Shown: positions 26,210-38,938, counted from the stretch's first letter. The stretch: DNA of 64,000 nt from Staphylococcus nepalensis (GCF_014635045.1 NZ_BMCF01000007.1:35776-99775), one strand, 5' to 3'. Translations and numbers: made by a program. Notes: generated by a model from the letters alone, not told the origin.

Positions 26210-27670
26210 CTATAATAATGTTTTAATATACTGCTCATCATCATGCTCATATTTTTTACCTTTATAATTTTGCGGCTCATTAATGCCTGTAAGTAAAATA
26301 ATTTCTTTTTCCTTATCTGTTGCGTATAAAAGTTCTTTTATCCCTTCTTTTCGAGAAACACCTTTTAAAACATCATTCACCTTATAACTTGAAGGTAAAT
26401 GTTTAACCATCATATTAATAATTGTTTTAGGCTCTACATACCCTACTTGTTCAGCAGCAAGCATTAATTTATTAATACCATCAGGCACATTTGATATCGT
26501 TCTTTCTACTTTATCGAGCCCTCTAAGCCCAATACCTGTAACCATAACATTCAAATTTCTTTCTATACTTTCACTATATTTCAAAGCATTGTTAATCGAT
26601 TCTTTGATTGCTAAAGAAGTATGCGCAAAATCTAAAATAATCACATAATTATTTATTTTAATAATTTGAAAGCGATGTAACGGCGATTCAATTACCATTG
26701 CAGCTTCAACTATCTTTTGAATATCGAAATTCAATTTATGCAAAGCAAATATACTTGCAGCCAAATTAATGTAGTTATGTCCCCCTTGAAAACGTGGTTT
26801 AACTGTATATTGTTTTTGATTAATAACGATATTAATTAAATCATTCTCCATATGATAATGATAATAGGCCGATGGATGACTTGAAAAATGGAACTGGTCT
26901 TTTACAACACGGTGATATGATTTTGTATCTAAATTAACTAAATTGGATAAGCTCAAGTCATCTAATCTTAATTTGGCATTTAAATAATTGCTTATACTAC
27001 CATGATATTCTAAATGTTCAGGGCTAAAATTCGTAAAAACTGCTAAATCATTTTGAATAAAATCTGTCCGTCTTTGGTCTAATGCTATAGATGTAGCTTC
27101 GTAAACAATATAATCATAGTTTTTATTATAAAAATAATTTATGATCTCAGCCATTTCAAAATACATCGGTGTGGTCTGCGTTGTATGATTGAAATTAAGT
27201 TTATGATAATAACAATCATACACGCCCATTGTTCCGATAATAGCAACTTTTTCGCCAAGTTGTGTTAGTAAATTACCAATCATGTGGCTCGTCGTAGTCT
27301 TACCATTAGTCCCTGTGACAGCAATAAATTTCATCCCTTTTATAGCTGGATTATAAAATAATTTTACCAAGTTATTAGCAACTTTAGGGAAATCATCGAC
27401 ATAAACGATAGGTATATTCAATTCAAAATGTTTAAGTTTAGACGAGTGTGCATCTGTAATTATAAATAGAGGCTTCATTTCGTAAGCTTGTTGCATATAA
27501 TAAGTTGCATTCTTTGAGTCTTTTAATATAAAAATAGTTTCTGGGTCTATATCTTGATACATTGAAGTGATCTTTTTACAAACTTTGTTGGTATCTAACT
27601 TTACACTTTCAGAAGTTTTTGATGCGTTTTTTCCAATACTTAATAAAACTTCTTTAATAGTTATTTTCAT
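26210..27670 (-). CDS. Divergent MurE-like Mur ligase
   Basis: The 486-residue protein has the three Mur-ligase domains. The ATP-binding P-loop is TGTNGKTTTSHM (residues 119-130). VFTNFSPEHLEYHGSISNYLNAKLRL carries the lysine that is carbamylated in MurE. The C-terminal domain holds VIILDFAHTSLAIKESI. The true MurE region EGR(F/L) is replaced here by LHRF, and the DNPR/DNPA amino-acid motif is absent (AEQVGYVEPKTI instead). It stands alone, away from cell-wall genes, between a secreted protein and a sigma factor pair. It is probably an ATP-dependent amide ligase with a non-standard substrate rather than the housekeeping MurE. Confidence 0.78.
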   Translation of the reverse strand: MKITIKEVLLSIGKNASKTSESVKLDTNKVCKKITSMYQDIDPETIFILKDSKNATYYMQQAYEMKPLFIITDAHSSKLKHFELNIPIVYVDDFPKVANNLVKLFYNPAIKGMKFIAVTGTNGKTTTSHMIGNLLTQLGEKVAIIGTMGVYDCYYHKLNFNHTTQTTPMYFEMAEIINYFYNKNYDYIVYEATSIALDQRRTDFIQNDLAVFTNFSPEHLEYHGSISNYLNAKLRLDDLSLSNLVNLDTKSYHRVVKDQFHFSSHPSAYYHYHMENDLINIVINQKQYTVKPRFQGGHNYINLAASIFALHKLNFDIQKIVEAAMVIESPLHRFQIIKINNYVIILDFAHTSLAIKESINNALKYSESIERNLNVMVTGIGLRGLDKVERTISNVPDGINKLMLAAEQVGYVEPKTIINMMVKHLPSSYKVNDVLKGVSRKEGIKELLYATDKEKEIILLTGINEPQNYKGKKYEHDDEQYIKTLL

Positions 27671-27767
27671 TGTTCTCCCCCACCTTATTTAATAATTTGC
27701 TAAATTAATTAAAACGTTTAGCATTTTTATAAAAAAAGTAATTACAAAATATACGTAGAAAAACGCA

Positions 27768-27797
27768 AAAAGGATCACATCAATTTGTGATCCTTTG
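27768..27797 (-). terminator. Intrinsic terminator after the anti-sigma factor gene
   Basis: AAAGGATCAC and GTGATCCTTT pair with an eight-base loop. On the minus strand the arm is followed by TTTTTGCGTTTTT. Confidence 0.85.
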
Positions 27798-27821
27798 AGA
27801 AATTTTTAAAATTTTATTTTA

Positions 27822-28676
27822 TTAAATTTTATTACTCGCCATAATCATTTGTCCCTTAGGCTCATTATTATTTGGTGAAGGTTCTAACGTAAGTGCAATC
27901 GTGTCATTCTCATCTACATCCATATCGCTTAAATCAAATACAACCATACCTTTATCATTCTTCGTTGCAAATGTGCCTGCAGGATAAGGTTTATTATCTT
28001 TGATTACCCAAACTTGATAGACTTCATTACCTTTTGTAGCTTCAATGTCGTTGGCTTCAACCATTAATTTACTATGTGTTTTATTACTGGATACGTAAGC
28101 TTGACCTTGTGTCTTATCTTCATCCATAGATTTCAAATTGATGGATTGAGCGTCATTCGTATTAATCATTGGAGTAGATTGGTTTTGCGATTCCTTTTGT
28201 TTAAAGTATTGAACACCATTTCCTATCAAAGATAATAATAATAATGCCGCCATAATGCCTACAGAAATCCGTCGGAACAAAGGTATTTTAGGTTTTTTAT
28301 CATCGTTTTGTTTAGGTGATGTCGTTGGCTTTTTATATTGATGTGTTTCGCTTGAATCGCCCATACCACCTTTATATGATTGTGCAGCAGTTAAATGGTT
28401 ATCATCCTCTTTATCCTGTTGTTTTTCAACTTCTGAATTTGTATCAGCACCATTTTCTTCGTTTAAAACTGACTCTAAGATTCTTTGTTTCATACCCGTC
28501 GGAGGGTCAACTTCTTTATTACTGTAAGGAAGAGTTTGATGAAGAACATTAATACTATCTAAAGTTTCTTTGCTTTCAGATGACATATTCAATTCTTGTT
28601 CAACTTGCGCTTTTTCACTTTCACTTAACTTATCATTGAAATATTCATATATTTTATCAACTTTGTTATCTTTCAT
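27822..28676 (-). CDS. Anti-sigma factor, RskA-type C-terminal domain
   Basis: This 284-residue membrane protein has a cytoplasmic N-terminal region (IYEYFNDKLSESEKAQVEQEL), a charged linker, one membrane span (GIMAALLLLSLIGNGVQYF, about residues 147-167) and an extracellular RskA-type domain. The latter includes GNEVYQVWVIKDNKPYPAGTF and ENDTIALTLEPSPNN. RskA-type proteins hold an ECF sigma factor inactive at the membrane until processed. The ATG at 28676 overlaps the end of the sigma gene by 11 bases with GGGAGAG well spaced, so the pair is translationally coupled. The N-terminus lacks a clear zinc-binding HxxxCxxC. Confidence 0.86.
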   Translation of the reverse strand: MKDNKVDKIYEYFNDKLSESEKAQVEQELNMSSESKETLDSINVLHQTLPYSNKEVDPPTGMKQRILESVLNEENGADTNSEVEKQQDKEDDNHLTAAQSYKGGMGDSSETHQYKKPTTSPKQNDDKKPKIPLFRRISVGIMAALLLLSLIGNGVQYFKQKESQNQSTPMINTNDAQSINLKSMDEDKTQGQAYVSSNKTHSKLMVEANDIEATKGNEVYQVWVIKDNKPYPAGTFATKNDKGMVVFDLSDMDVDENDTIALTLEPSPNNNEPKGQMIMASNKI

Positions 28677-29235
28677 TTTCTTCACTCTCCCTTCTCAAAA
28701 ACTTTTTAATATAGTTATTTAAATGTTGTATTGATAATCTCAGTCTACTTTTCACAGTACCTAAAGGCATTTTTAATTTATCTGCAATTTCTTGTTGGCT
28801 CAACCCCTTGTAATAAAATAAGGATATAATCTTCTGTTGGTCTTTGTTCAAATATGAGAGCATTTTCTGTATTTCCTCAGAACATTCCTTATCTAATAAA
28901 TCATATTCAGGTAAACTACTCGTTTGGATACCTTGAAATGTTTCATCAAATTGGCTTTCTACGACCTTTCTTTTTCTAACAATATCAATCGCTCCATTAC
29001 GACATAACGTAATAAGCCAAGTTGATAACTTGCCCCTTTCTGGTTTAAAAATTGCTTTTTGATGCCAAATTTTCATGAAAATATCTTGTAAAATTTCTTC
29101 ACTAGATTGCTTATCTTGTGTAATTTTGTAAGCCAAATTAAATAATACTGACTCGTAACGATCGTATAGAATTTCTAGACACTTACTATCTCTTTTTTCT
29201 ACGATCATTTTATATAGATCATTTTCATCTTGCAT
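28666..29235 (-). CDS. ECF-family RNA polymerase sigma factor
   Basis: The 189-residue ECF sigma factor has region 2 (LYDRYESVLFNLAYKITQDKQSSEEILQDIFMKIW, with the WLITLCRNGAIDIVRKRK promoter-melting end). Region 4 reads LNKDQQKIISLFYYKGLSQQEIADKLKMPLGTVKSRLRLSIQHL. GGAGGGG precedes the start. It overlaps the RskA-type anti-sigma gene, the usual two-gene module. The standard S. aureus set is SigA, SigB, SigH and SigS; this one does not look like SigS or SigH and is probably specific to some coagulase-negative species. The inducing signal is unknown. Confidence 0.9.
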   Translation of the reverse strand: MQDENDLYKMIVEKRDSKCLEILYDRYESVLFNLAYKITQDKQSSEEILQDIFMKIWHQKAIFKPERGKLSTWLITLCRNGAIDIVRKRKVVESQFDETFQGIQTSSLPEYDLLDKECSEEIQKMLSYLNKDQQKIISLFYYKGLSQQEIADKLKMPLGTVKSRLRLSIQHLNNYIKKFLRRESEENER

Positions 29236-29829
29236 GCCTTCCCCTCCTTATTATAAAACCATCTGCAATACGCATTTTAATGAATATATTACCTTTCAAT
29301 AAAAGTACGTAATTTTAAAACAAAAAGTTCATCTTAATAGATGAACTTTTGCTTATTTCTGATTATCAAAATAATTAACATTTGATACTCACTTTAATAA
29401 ATCTACATTTCATCATAACTTATTATAAGAAATAATGTGTAGATATTATTTTCAAAATTTTTAAATTTTTTTGTGCAATATTATATATTTTTGAGGACTG
29501 TATTAAGTAGGCTTTCATAACTTAATATATTTTTTAATAATACTATTTAATCTAACTGCTGAATCACTTTATAAAAATCATTATTTAAAATGTATTTACT
29601 TTTAATTTGTCTTTATATCCCATATAAAACATTTATTATTGTGCTTAGCTTTCTGACTCGTTATTTTACTTAACAAACAATAATTAACGCTAGAGATGTC
29701 ATTGTTTCATAAACAATAGTTTTTAACTTTAATATATGATGTATTTAACGTTTAAAAAATCAAATAATTCTGAATTTTATCTGTTATAATAATATCTTAA
29801 TTTAATTTTTATGGGAGGTTTAAAATGAT
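29236..29829. other. Intergenic region between the sigma factor and the AbgT transporters
   Basis: This 594-base, very AT-rich gap holds a perfect hairpin at 29322-29350, a palindrome ATTGTTT-CAT-AAACAAT at 29701-29717 that could be an operator, and TATAAT at 29785-29790 as the likely -10 of the first AbgT gene. No coding frame was seen. Confidence 0.45.
29322..29350. terminator. Terminator-like hairpin upstream of the sigma factor
   Basis: AAAAGTTCATCT pairs with AGATGAACTTTT around TAAT. It is not downstream of a recognised gene on either strand, so it may be a leftover terminator or a boundary element. Confidence 0.55.
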
Positions 29830-31350
29830 ATGATGAAACGAATATCTATTAATATTCTAACTAGAGTTGAGCGTGCAGGTAATAAATTACCTGACCCTAG
29901 TATGCTTTTCTTCTTGTTATGTCTCATTGTGCTTGGTTTATCTTGGGTTTTATCTTTATTTAATGTCCAAGCCACACAACCAACAAATAATAAAACAATT
30001 CATGTGGTCAATTTGCTAAATTGGGAAGGTCTAACGAAAATATTAACAGAAACCATAAACAACTTCGTAACCTTTCCAGCCTTAGGTATGGTCTTAGTTG
30101 TTATGATTGGTATGGGACTTGCTGAAAAGACTGGGTATTTTGAACATTTATTACATAGTGTTGTCGATAAGACGCCACATAAACTTGTATTACCATTTTT
30201 AATTTTAATATCTATTTTAGGCAACGCTGCAGGTGGCGCTGCGCCTATGATTATGCCAATGCTTACGGCAATGATTTTTATTAAACTAGGCTATCATCCA
30301 ATTTCTGGATTAATTATGAGTTATGCTGCAGTTGAAGTAGGTTATGGGGCAAATTTAATCATAGGCCTAGACGATGCGTTATCATTTTCATTTACACAAT
30401 CTGCACTAAAATTATTTGAGGGCGATATATCAATTAATGTAGCAATGAATTGGTTCTTTATGTCTATATCGACTTTTTTATTAGTCCCAATTATCTATAT
30501 CTTAGCGAAAAAAGTGACCATACCCCGTTTTCAAAATTTAAGTATAGATAAAGATACAGACGTTAGCGTAGATAAGAAAACATTTACTACGCAAGAGGGT
30601 AAAGCACTGTTATGGTCGAACTGGATGTTAGTGTTATGGTTGGTATGTATCGTTGTTATAGCCATACCTAAACATAGCTTTTTAAGAAATAATGAAACTG
30701 GACAATTGCTCGTAGACTCACCTTTAATGAACGGCTTTGGTGTGATACTCTTAATTACTTTTGCTATTCCTGGTATTATTTATGGAATTAAAAGCGGAAA
30801 AATACAAAATAGTAAATCATTAGGTAAAATACTGACACAAAGTATGTCTGATATGAGTAGTTTCATTATTGTTATTTTCTTTGCCGCACAATTATTGGCT
30901 TTCTTTGATTGGAGTCATATCGGTCAAGTTATTGCGATTAATGGCGCTAAATTACTACAACACCAAAGCGGTGTCACCTTAATTATTGGATTAATTCTAC
31001 TTACAGCAACAATCAATATTTTTATGGGTAGTGCTTCCGCCAAATGGGGCATCTTGGCGCCGATATTCATCCCAATGTTTGCAACTTTAGGTTTTCATCC
31101 TGCATTTACCCAAATGGTTTATAGAATTGGTGATTCGATCACCAATCCGATTACGCCTATGATTCCGTACCTTCCCTTCTTATTAACTGTCGCACGTAAA
31201 TATAATAAGAAAATTGCACTCGGTACCTTAATTGCAAATTTATTACCATATAGTATTATTGGCGGGCTCATTTGGACTATCTTTATGATCATTTGGTATT
31301 TACTCGGTATACCTGTAGGGCCAGGCGGACCGATTCATTTAGGTGATTAA
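29830..31350 (+). CDS. AbgT-family transporter, copy 1
   Basis: The 506-residue membrane protein is of the AbgT type. RVERAGNKLPDPSMLFFLLCLIVL is the conserved amino-terminal segment. GMGLAEKTGYFEHLL, ILGNAAGGAAPMIMPMLTAM and GSASAKWGILAPIFIPMF are family signatures, as is the C-terminal PYSIIGGLIWTIFMIIWYLLGIPVGPG. AbgT proteins import p-aminobenzoyl-glutamate or export sulphonamides; the true substrate is not predictable. The GGGAGG ribosome binding site is spaced for an ATG at 29825 that ends at once (Met-Ile-stop) and overlaps the real ATG-ATG at 29830-29835. A second copy follows. Confidence 0.85.
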   Translation: MMKRISINILTRVERAGNKLPDPSMLFFLLCLIVLGLSWVLSLFNVQATQPTNNKTIHVVNLLNWEGLTKILTETINNFVTFPALGMVLVVMIGMGLAEKTGYFEHLLHSVVDKTPHKLVLPFLILISILGNAAGGAAPMIMPMLTAMIFIKLGYHPISGLIMSYAAVEVGYGANLIIGLDDALSFSFTQSALKLFEGDISINVAMNWFFMSISTFLLVPIIYILAKKVTIPRFQNLSIDKDTDVSVDKKTFTTQEGKALLWSNWMLVLWLVCIVVIAIPKHSFLRNNETGQLLVDSPLMNGFGVILLITFAIPGIIYGIKSGKIQNSKSLGKILTQSMSDMSSFIIVIFFAAQLLAFFDWSHIGQVIAINGAKLLQHQSGVTLIIGLILLTATINIFMGSASAKWGILAPIFIPMFATLGFHPAFTQMVYRIGDSITNPITPMIPYLPFLLTVARKYNKKIALGTLIANLLPYSIIGGLIWTIFMIIWYLLGIPVGPGGPIHLGD

Positions 31351-31458
31351 ATATTTTAATAAGATCGGTTTAACCTAAATTGTACTAACAAAAGTGATTG
31401 AAATTCTTAGCTTTTGGTTTAAAATCATTAGTATAACTATCGGGAAAGAAGTGGTTTT

Positions 31459-32976
31459 ATGAAAAATAATAAAGTTACTCATTATTTAAGTAAAATTGAA
31501 TACTTAGGTAACAAACTCCCTCATCCTGTAACTATATTTTTAATTTTTACTGTTATCTTATTTATTTTGTCACATATTTTATACACCTTAGATATAACGG
31601 TTGATTTTAAAGGTATCAATCCAGACAACAATAAAGTAGAAAACCAAACCATTCATGTTATTAGTCTACTTACTTCCTCTGGTATTTCTCATGTATTTAC
31701 GAATGTCGTTGAGAATTTCACCTCGTTTGTTGCGCTTGGCCCCGTGCTAGTTGCCATGTTAGGTGTTGGCGTAGCAGAAAAAACCGGTTACCTTGGTGCA
31801 TTTATCCAAAAATCTGTAGCTAATGCCCCAAAATCGCTCATTACGCCTACGATTGTATTACTAGGTATATTATCAAATATAGCCGCTTCAGTAGGGTATG
31901 TTGTTTTAGTACCACTCGGGGCCTTGGTCTTCTTATCATTTAATAGACACCCTATCGCTGGTTTGGCAGCTGCTTTTAGTGGGGTTGCTGGTGGGTATTC
32001 TGCTAACCTATTTTTAGGTACTAATGACCCCATTTTAAGTGGTATGACAACAGAAGCAGCACAAATTATAAATCCAAATTATATTGTCAATGCTACGGAC
32101 AATTGGTTTTTTATGTTTGTATCTACTTTTTTAATCGTTATCATTGGTACATTCATTACTGATAAAATAGTCGAACCTAGTTTAGGGAAATACGATTCAC
32201 CTAAACATACAACGTTTAATGAAATTAATAACAAAGCTTTCAAATGGGCAAATATCTCATTAGCAATTGTGCTTGTTATAATAGGGTTGATGGTTGTGCC
32301 ATCCAACGGTATTTTAAGAGGTGACAACGGGAATTTTATAGACTCTCCGTTTATACATAGTATTATATTTTCTATGATGCTGATCTTTTTAATACCAGGT
32401 ATTGTTTATGGCATCATTGATCACAAGATTAAAAACGATAAAGATGCTGTTAGATTAATGAGTGATTCGTTAACAACTATGTCTGAGTTTATTGTCTTAA
32501 TCTTTTTTGCTGCTCAATTTGTAGCTTTATTTGAATATACAAATATTGGCACAGTGCTATCTGTAAATGGCGCTGAATTATTAAAATCCTTGCATGTTAA
32601 TGGGTTAACAGCGTTAATTATATTAATATTGATGACCACAATGATCAATATACTGATGGCTGCTGATTCTGCAAAATGGGCTTTAATGGCACCGATTTTT
32701 ATACCAATGTTTATGCAGTTAGGTGTTACTCCAGAAGTAACTCAAGTCGCCTATCGTATTGGTGATTCGGCTACGAATATCATTTCACCATTAATGCCGT
32801 TTTTCCCTTATATCGTTTCTGTAGCTGAAAAATACAATAAACATAACGGCATTGGTACTGTGGTATCCGTTATGCTACCGTATTCAATTGTTATTTTAGT
32901 TTTATGGACAATTTTATTTATCATTTGGTATCTATTAGGTATACCTGTGGGGCCTGGTACAAATACTACAATATAA
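31459..32976 (+). CDS. AbgT-family transporter, copy 2
   Basis: The 505-residue protein is a paralogue of the preceding one, with the same segments: YLGNKLPHPVTIFLIFTVIL, GVGVAEKTGYLGAFI, ADSAKWALMAPIFIPMF and the ending WYLLGIPVGPG. Copy 2 keeps the family's Ala-Asp-Ser-Ala-Lys where copy 1 has Gly-Ser-Ala-Ser-Ala-Lys. It lies 108 bases after copy 1 in the same direction with no clear terminator between, so the two may be co-transcribed. The duplication is old, given the degree of divergence visible. Confidence 0.85.
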   Translation: MKNNKVTHYLSKIEYLGNKLPHPVTIFLIFTVILFILSHILYTLDITVDFKGINPDNNKVENQTIHVISLLTSSGISHVFTNVVENFTSFVALGPVLVAMLGVGVAEKTGYLGAFIQKSVANAPKSLITPTIVLLGILSNIAASVGYVVLVPLGALVFLSFNRHPIAGLAAAFSGVAGGYSANLFLGTNDPILSGMTTEAAQIINPNYIVNATDNWFFMFVSTFLIVIIGTFITDKIVEPSLGKYDSPKHTTFNEINNKAFKWANISLAIVLVIIGLMVVPSNGILRGDNGNFIDSPFIHSIIFSMMLIFLIPGIVYGIIDHKIKNDKDAVRLMSDSLTTMSEFIVLIFFAAQFVALFEYTNIGTVLSVNGAELLKSLHVNGLTALIILILMTTMINILMAADSAKWALMAPIFIPMFMQLGVTPEVTQVAYRIGDSATNIISPLMPFFPYIVSVAEKYNKHNGIGTVVSVMLPYSIVILVLWTILFIIWYLLGIPVGPGTNTTI

Positions 32977-33074
32977 AAACTAAGATATATTTATATTTTC
33001 AAAAATTGACGTAAGTGTAATCAAAGGATTTGCAAAATTCGGTCAGACGTTACTATTCTAATGGAGTGATAGAC

Positions 33075-33809
33075 ATGAATCAGAAAATTGAACAATTAAG
33101 GGGTATTATAGATAATGCTGATAAAATCACGTTTTTCACAGGTGCAGGTATATCTGTGGCAAGTGGCATCCCTGACTTTCGTTCTATTGGCGGTTTATAT
33201 GATGAAATTTCAAAAAATGGTTACTCCCCAGAGTACCTATTAAGTGAAGATTATTTTAAAAATGAGCCAGAAGGTTTTATTCGTTTTTGTCATCAGTATT
33301 TACTATTTGCTGATAAAGAACCGAATGTCGTACATCAATGGATTGCTCAACTTGAAAGAGATCATCAATCACTAGGTGTTATTACACAGAATATTGATGG
33401 CTTACATTCGGATGCTGGCAGTACCCAAACGGATGAACTACATGGCACATTAAATCGATTTTATTGTCTGCAATGCGATCAAAAATATACAAAACCCTAT
33501 GTCATTGATAAACAATTACATCAATGTGAAATGTGTGGCAGTATCATTAGACCCGACATCGTGCTTTACGGAGAAACGCTAAATCAAGACACTATCTTTG
33601 ATGCGCTACACAAGATTAAAGCGGCAGACACTTTAGTAGTCTTAGGTTCTTCGCTTGTCGTTCAGCCTGCCGCTGGTCTTATTTCAAATTTTGATGGCAA
33701 AAACTTAATCATTATTAATAGAGACCCTACACCTTACGATAACGATGCAGATTTAGTGATTCAAGATGATATGATTTCAGTCATAAACAATCTAAACGAT
33801 ATATCATAG
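33075..33809 (+). CDS. cobB: NAD-dependent protein deacylase, classical sirtuin (CobB-like)
   Basis: The 244-residue Sir2 protein has all classical motifs: FFTGAGISVASGIPDFRS (NAD binding), ITQNIDGLH, and the catalytic His123 in DELHGTLNRFYC. Four zinc cysteines lie in CLQC (131/134) and CEMC (151/154), followed by RPDIVLYGE and LGSSLVVQPAAG. It should remove acetyl or acyl groups from protein lysines using NAD. A longer frame starts at 33030, but GGAGTGATAGAC places the start at 33075. It is unlike the two divergent sirtuins at 40.5-42.3 kb, which lack the histidine. Confidence 0.9.
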   Translation: MNQKIEQLRGIIDNADKITFFTGAGISVASGIPDFRSIGGLYDEISKNGYSPEYLLSEDYFKNEPEGFIRFCHQYLLFADKEPNVVHQWIAQLERDHQSLGVITQNIDGLHSDAGSTQTDELHGTLNRFYCLQCDQKYTKPYVIDKQLHQCEMCGSIIRPDIVLYGETLNQDTIFDALHKIKAADTLVVLGSSLVVQPAAGLISNFDGKNLIIINRDPTPYDNDADLVIQDDMISVINNLNDIS

Positions 33810-33883
33810 TTTTTGTAGAAATCGAGCAAAATCGTGTATTCTAAAATATAATCAATTCGTAAATGATAACTATGTTAAAGATA

Positions 33884-33930
33884 AGGCATCATCAGCATCT
33901 TGCATTTAGCGAGTGATTACTGATGATGCC
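33884..33930 (+). terminator. Intrinsic terminator after the sirtuin gene
   Basis: GGCATCATCAG pairs with CTGATGATGCC across a loop of about 25 bases, followed by a T-rich stretch (TCAATTCAATTTTC). The tail is imperfect. Confidence 0.6.
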
Positions 33931-34043
33931 TCAATTCAATTTTCTTTTCCATATAATACGCTGGAAACAATTATTCTAACCAATCATATATTTTGGGTTA
34001 TACCTATTGAAGAATTAAGTATCATAAACGGTAAATTTTAAAG

Positions 34044-34610
34044 TTACTGTAAAGCACTCTTTATAATATCGACACAAATTGACATATCTAGCGCATTACC
34101 AGTCAAAGTATCTGAATTCAGACATAAGTCATATTCACTTAATTCAGCTCTTGTGATATCTGTATATTGTTGATAAAACGCTGCACGTGATTGCTCTTGT
34201 TGTTGAATAAATGCTTTTGCGTTTTCTTCACTTTGGCCTGCAATTTTAACTGCTCGTTCAATTTTCTTAGCAATATCAGGTGCGTAAACATATACATTTA
34301 AGAATGAAACTGCATCTTTTAATATATAATCTGCGCCTCTTTCCATTAGTATACATGGCCCTTTATGCACGATATTTAAAATGACCGTCTGATAGCCATC
34401 AATGATTTTTTCTATATCTATTTCCGCTACTTCACCATATTGATCAAAGTTATGTAGAACCTGTGTGTCAATTTCAAGGTATTTAGCAGTTTCATTTAAT
34501 AAATCTACCTCGCCATAAAATGGAATGTCTAATGTTTCTGCTAACTGTCTAGCAATTAAACGCGCGCCACTTCCGTATTCACTTGTGAATACTATATATT
34601 GTCTTCCCAT
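34044..34610 (-). CDS. Cytidylate-kinase-like family protein (last gene of the beta-glucoside operon)
   Basis: The 188-residue P-loop-like protein opens with QYIVFTSEYGSGARLIARQLAETLDIPFYGEVDLLNETA, the usual beginning of the cytidylate-kinase-like family. ILMERGADYIL and a C-terminal KIERAVKIAGQSEENAKAFIQQQEQSRAAFYQQYT follow. Members often sit in sugar or transport operons and their substrate is unknown. It follows the 6-phospho-beta-glucosidase by 23 bases with GAGGTGG before the start, so it is co-transcribed with the beta-glucoside genes. A role in phosphorylating a sugar-derived or nucleotide product is only a guess. Confidence 0.75.
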   Translation of the reverse strand: MGRQYIVFTSEYGSGARLIARQLAETLDIPFYGEVDLLNETAKYLEIDTQVLHNFDQYGEVAEIDIEKIIDGYQTVILNIVHKGPCILMERGADYILKDAVSFLNVYVYAPDIAKKIERAVKIAGQSEENAKAFIQQQEQSRAAFYQQYTDITRAELSEYDLCLNSDTLTGNALDMSICVDIIKSALQ

Positions 34611-34633
34611 TTTTCCACCTCTATGATTTCATG

Positions 34634-37991
<3,358 letters not shown>

Positions 37992-37994
37992 ATT

Positions 37995-38885
37995 TCAATT
38001 AAAATTTTTTCCCTTAATAAAGTCATTAAATTGTCTTACAATTTGTTTCCTAAATTCTGTATCTTTTTGTACAATCCAAAAATCTCTACTTAAGTTTAAG
38101 TTAGTCACATTAATATTTCCTAGCACACCTAATGCTAATTCACGTTCTACTGCAATTTTCGGTAGAAAACTAATCCCTAAATTTGCTTCTACCGCACTTT
38201 TAATTGTTTGTATGCTGCCTAATTCCATAAATGATTGAGCATAGGTCATATTGTGTCTTTCTAACTCATTCTTTATAATTTTCCTCATCCCAGACATTTT
38301 TTCCCTAACTATAAATTGTTCTTTAAGTAAATCGCTTAATTCTACTGAATCTTGTTTCAATAATTTATTTTGACTTGAGCATATTGCGATTAAATTGTCT
38401 TCTGCAAATTTATATACATCATATTTTTCTATTTGGAAAACACCTTCGACTAATGCAACATCTACTTCATTTAAATTTAATTTTTCAAGAACTGATGGTG
38501 TATTACCAATGGATAATTCAATTTGTATATTCGTATTTTGCTTTTTAAACTCACTGATAACTTGAGGTAATAAATATTCTCCTATAGTAAAGCTGGCTCC
38601 AATAACCAGCCTATGATTTTGCTCATTGAGTTCATTCTGTATTTCTTGAAATGCAATTTCATTTATTCTAATTAATTCTTTTGCAAACGGGTAAAATGTT
38701 TCGCCTGCTTTAGTTAGTTTTAGTTTTCGCTCATTACGATCAAATAATGTCACGTTATAATAATTTTCTAACTGCTTCATTTGTTTCGTTACAGCTGGTT
38801 GAGAAATAAAATAGTTTTGTGCAGCTTGAGTAAAACTTTTTGTTTCAGCAACATCACAAAATATCTTTATACTTTCAAGATTCAC
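37995..38885 (-). CDS. LysR-family transcriptional regulator (CysL-like), divergent from a TauE exporter
   Basis: The 296-residue regulator starts MNLESIKIFCDVAETKSFTQAAQNYFISQPAVTKQMKQLENYYNVTLFDR, a typical LysR helix-turn-helix, and continues with the ligand domain. Its order resembles CysL/YeiE-like regulators of sulphite metabolism. It is divergent from a TauE/SafE family exporter at 39035, a pairing often seen for sulphite or sulphonate control. bglP follows in the same direction after only 33 bases, with no terminator seen. The two functions look unrelated, so readthrough may be incidental. Confidence 0.85.
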   Translation of the reverse strand: MNLESIKIFCDVAETKSFTQAAQNYFISQPAVTKQMKQLENYYNVTLFDRNERKLKLTKAGETFYPFAKELIRINEIAFQEIQNELNEQNHRLVIGASFTIGEYLLPQVISEFKKQNTNIQIELSIGNTPSVLEKLNLNEVDVALVEGVFQIEKYDVYKFAEDNLIAICSSQNKLLKQDSVELSDLLKEQFIVREKMSGMRKIIKNELERHNMTYAQSFMELGSIQTIKSAVEANLGISFLPKIAVERELALGVLGNINVTNLNLSRDFWIVQKDTEFRKQIVRQFNDFIKGKNFN

Positions 38886-38938
38886 TTTCTCCCCTCCTCT
38901 TTAACCTTATATAAATTCTAACACGAGTTTGATACTAT

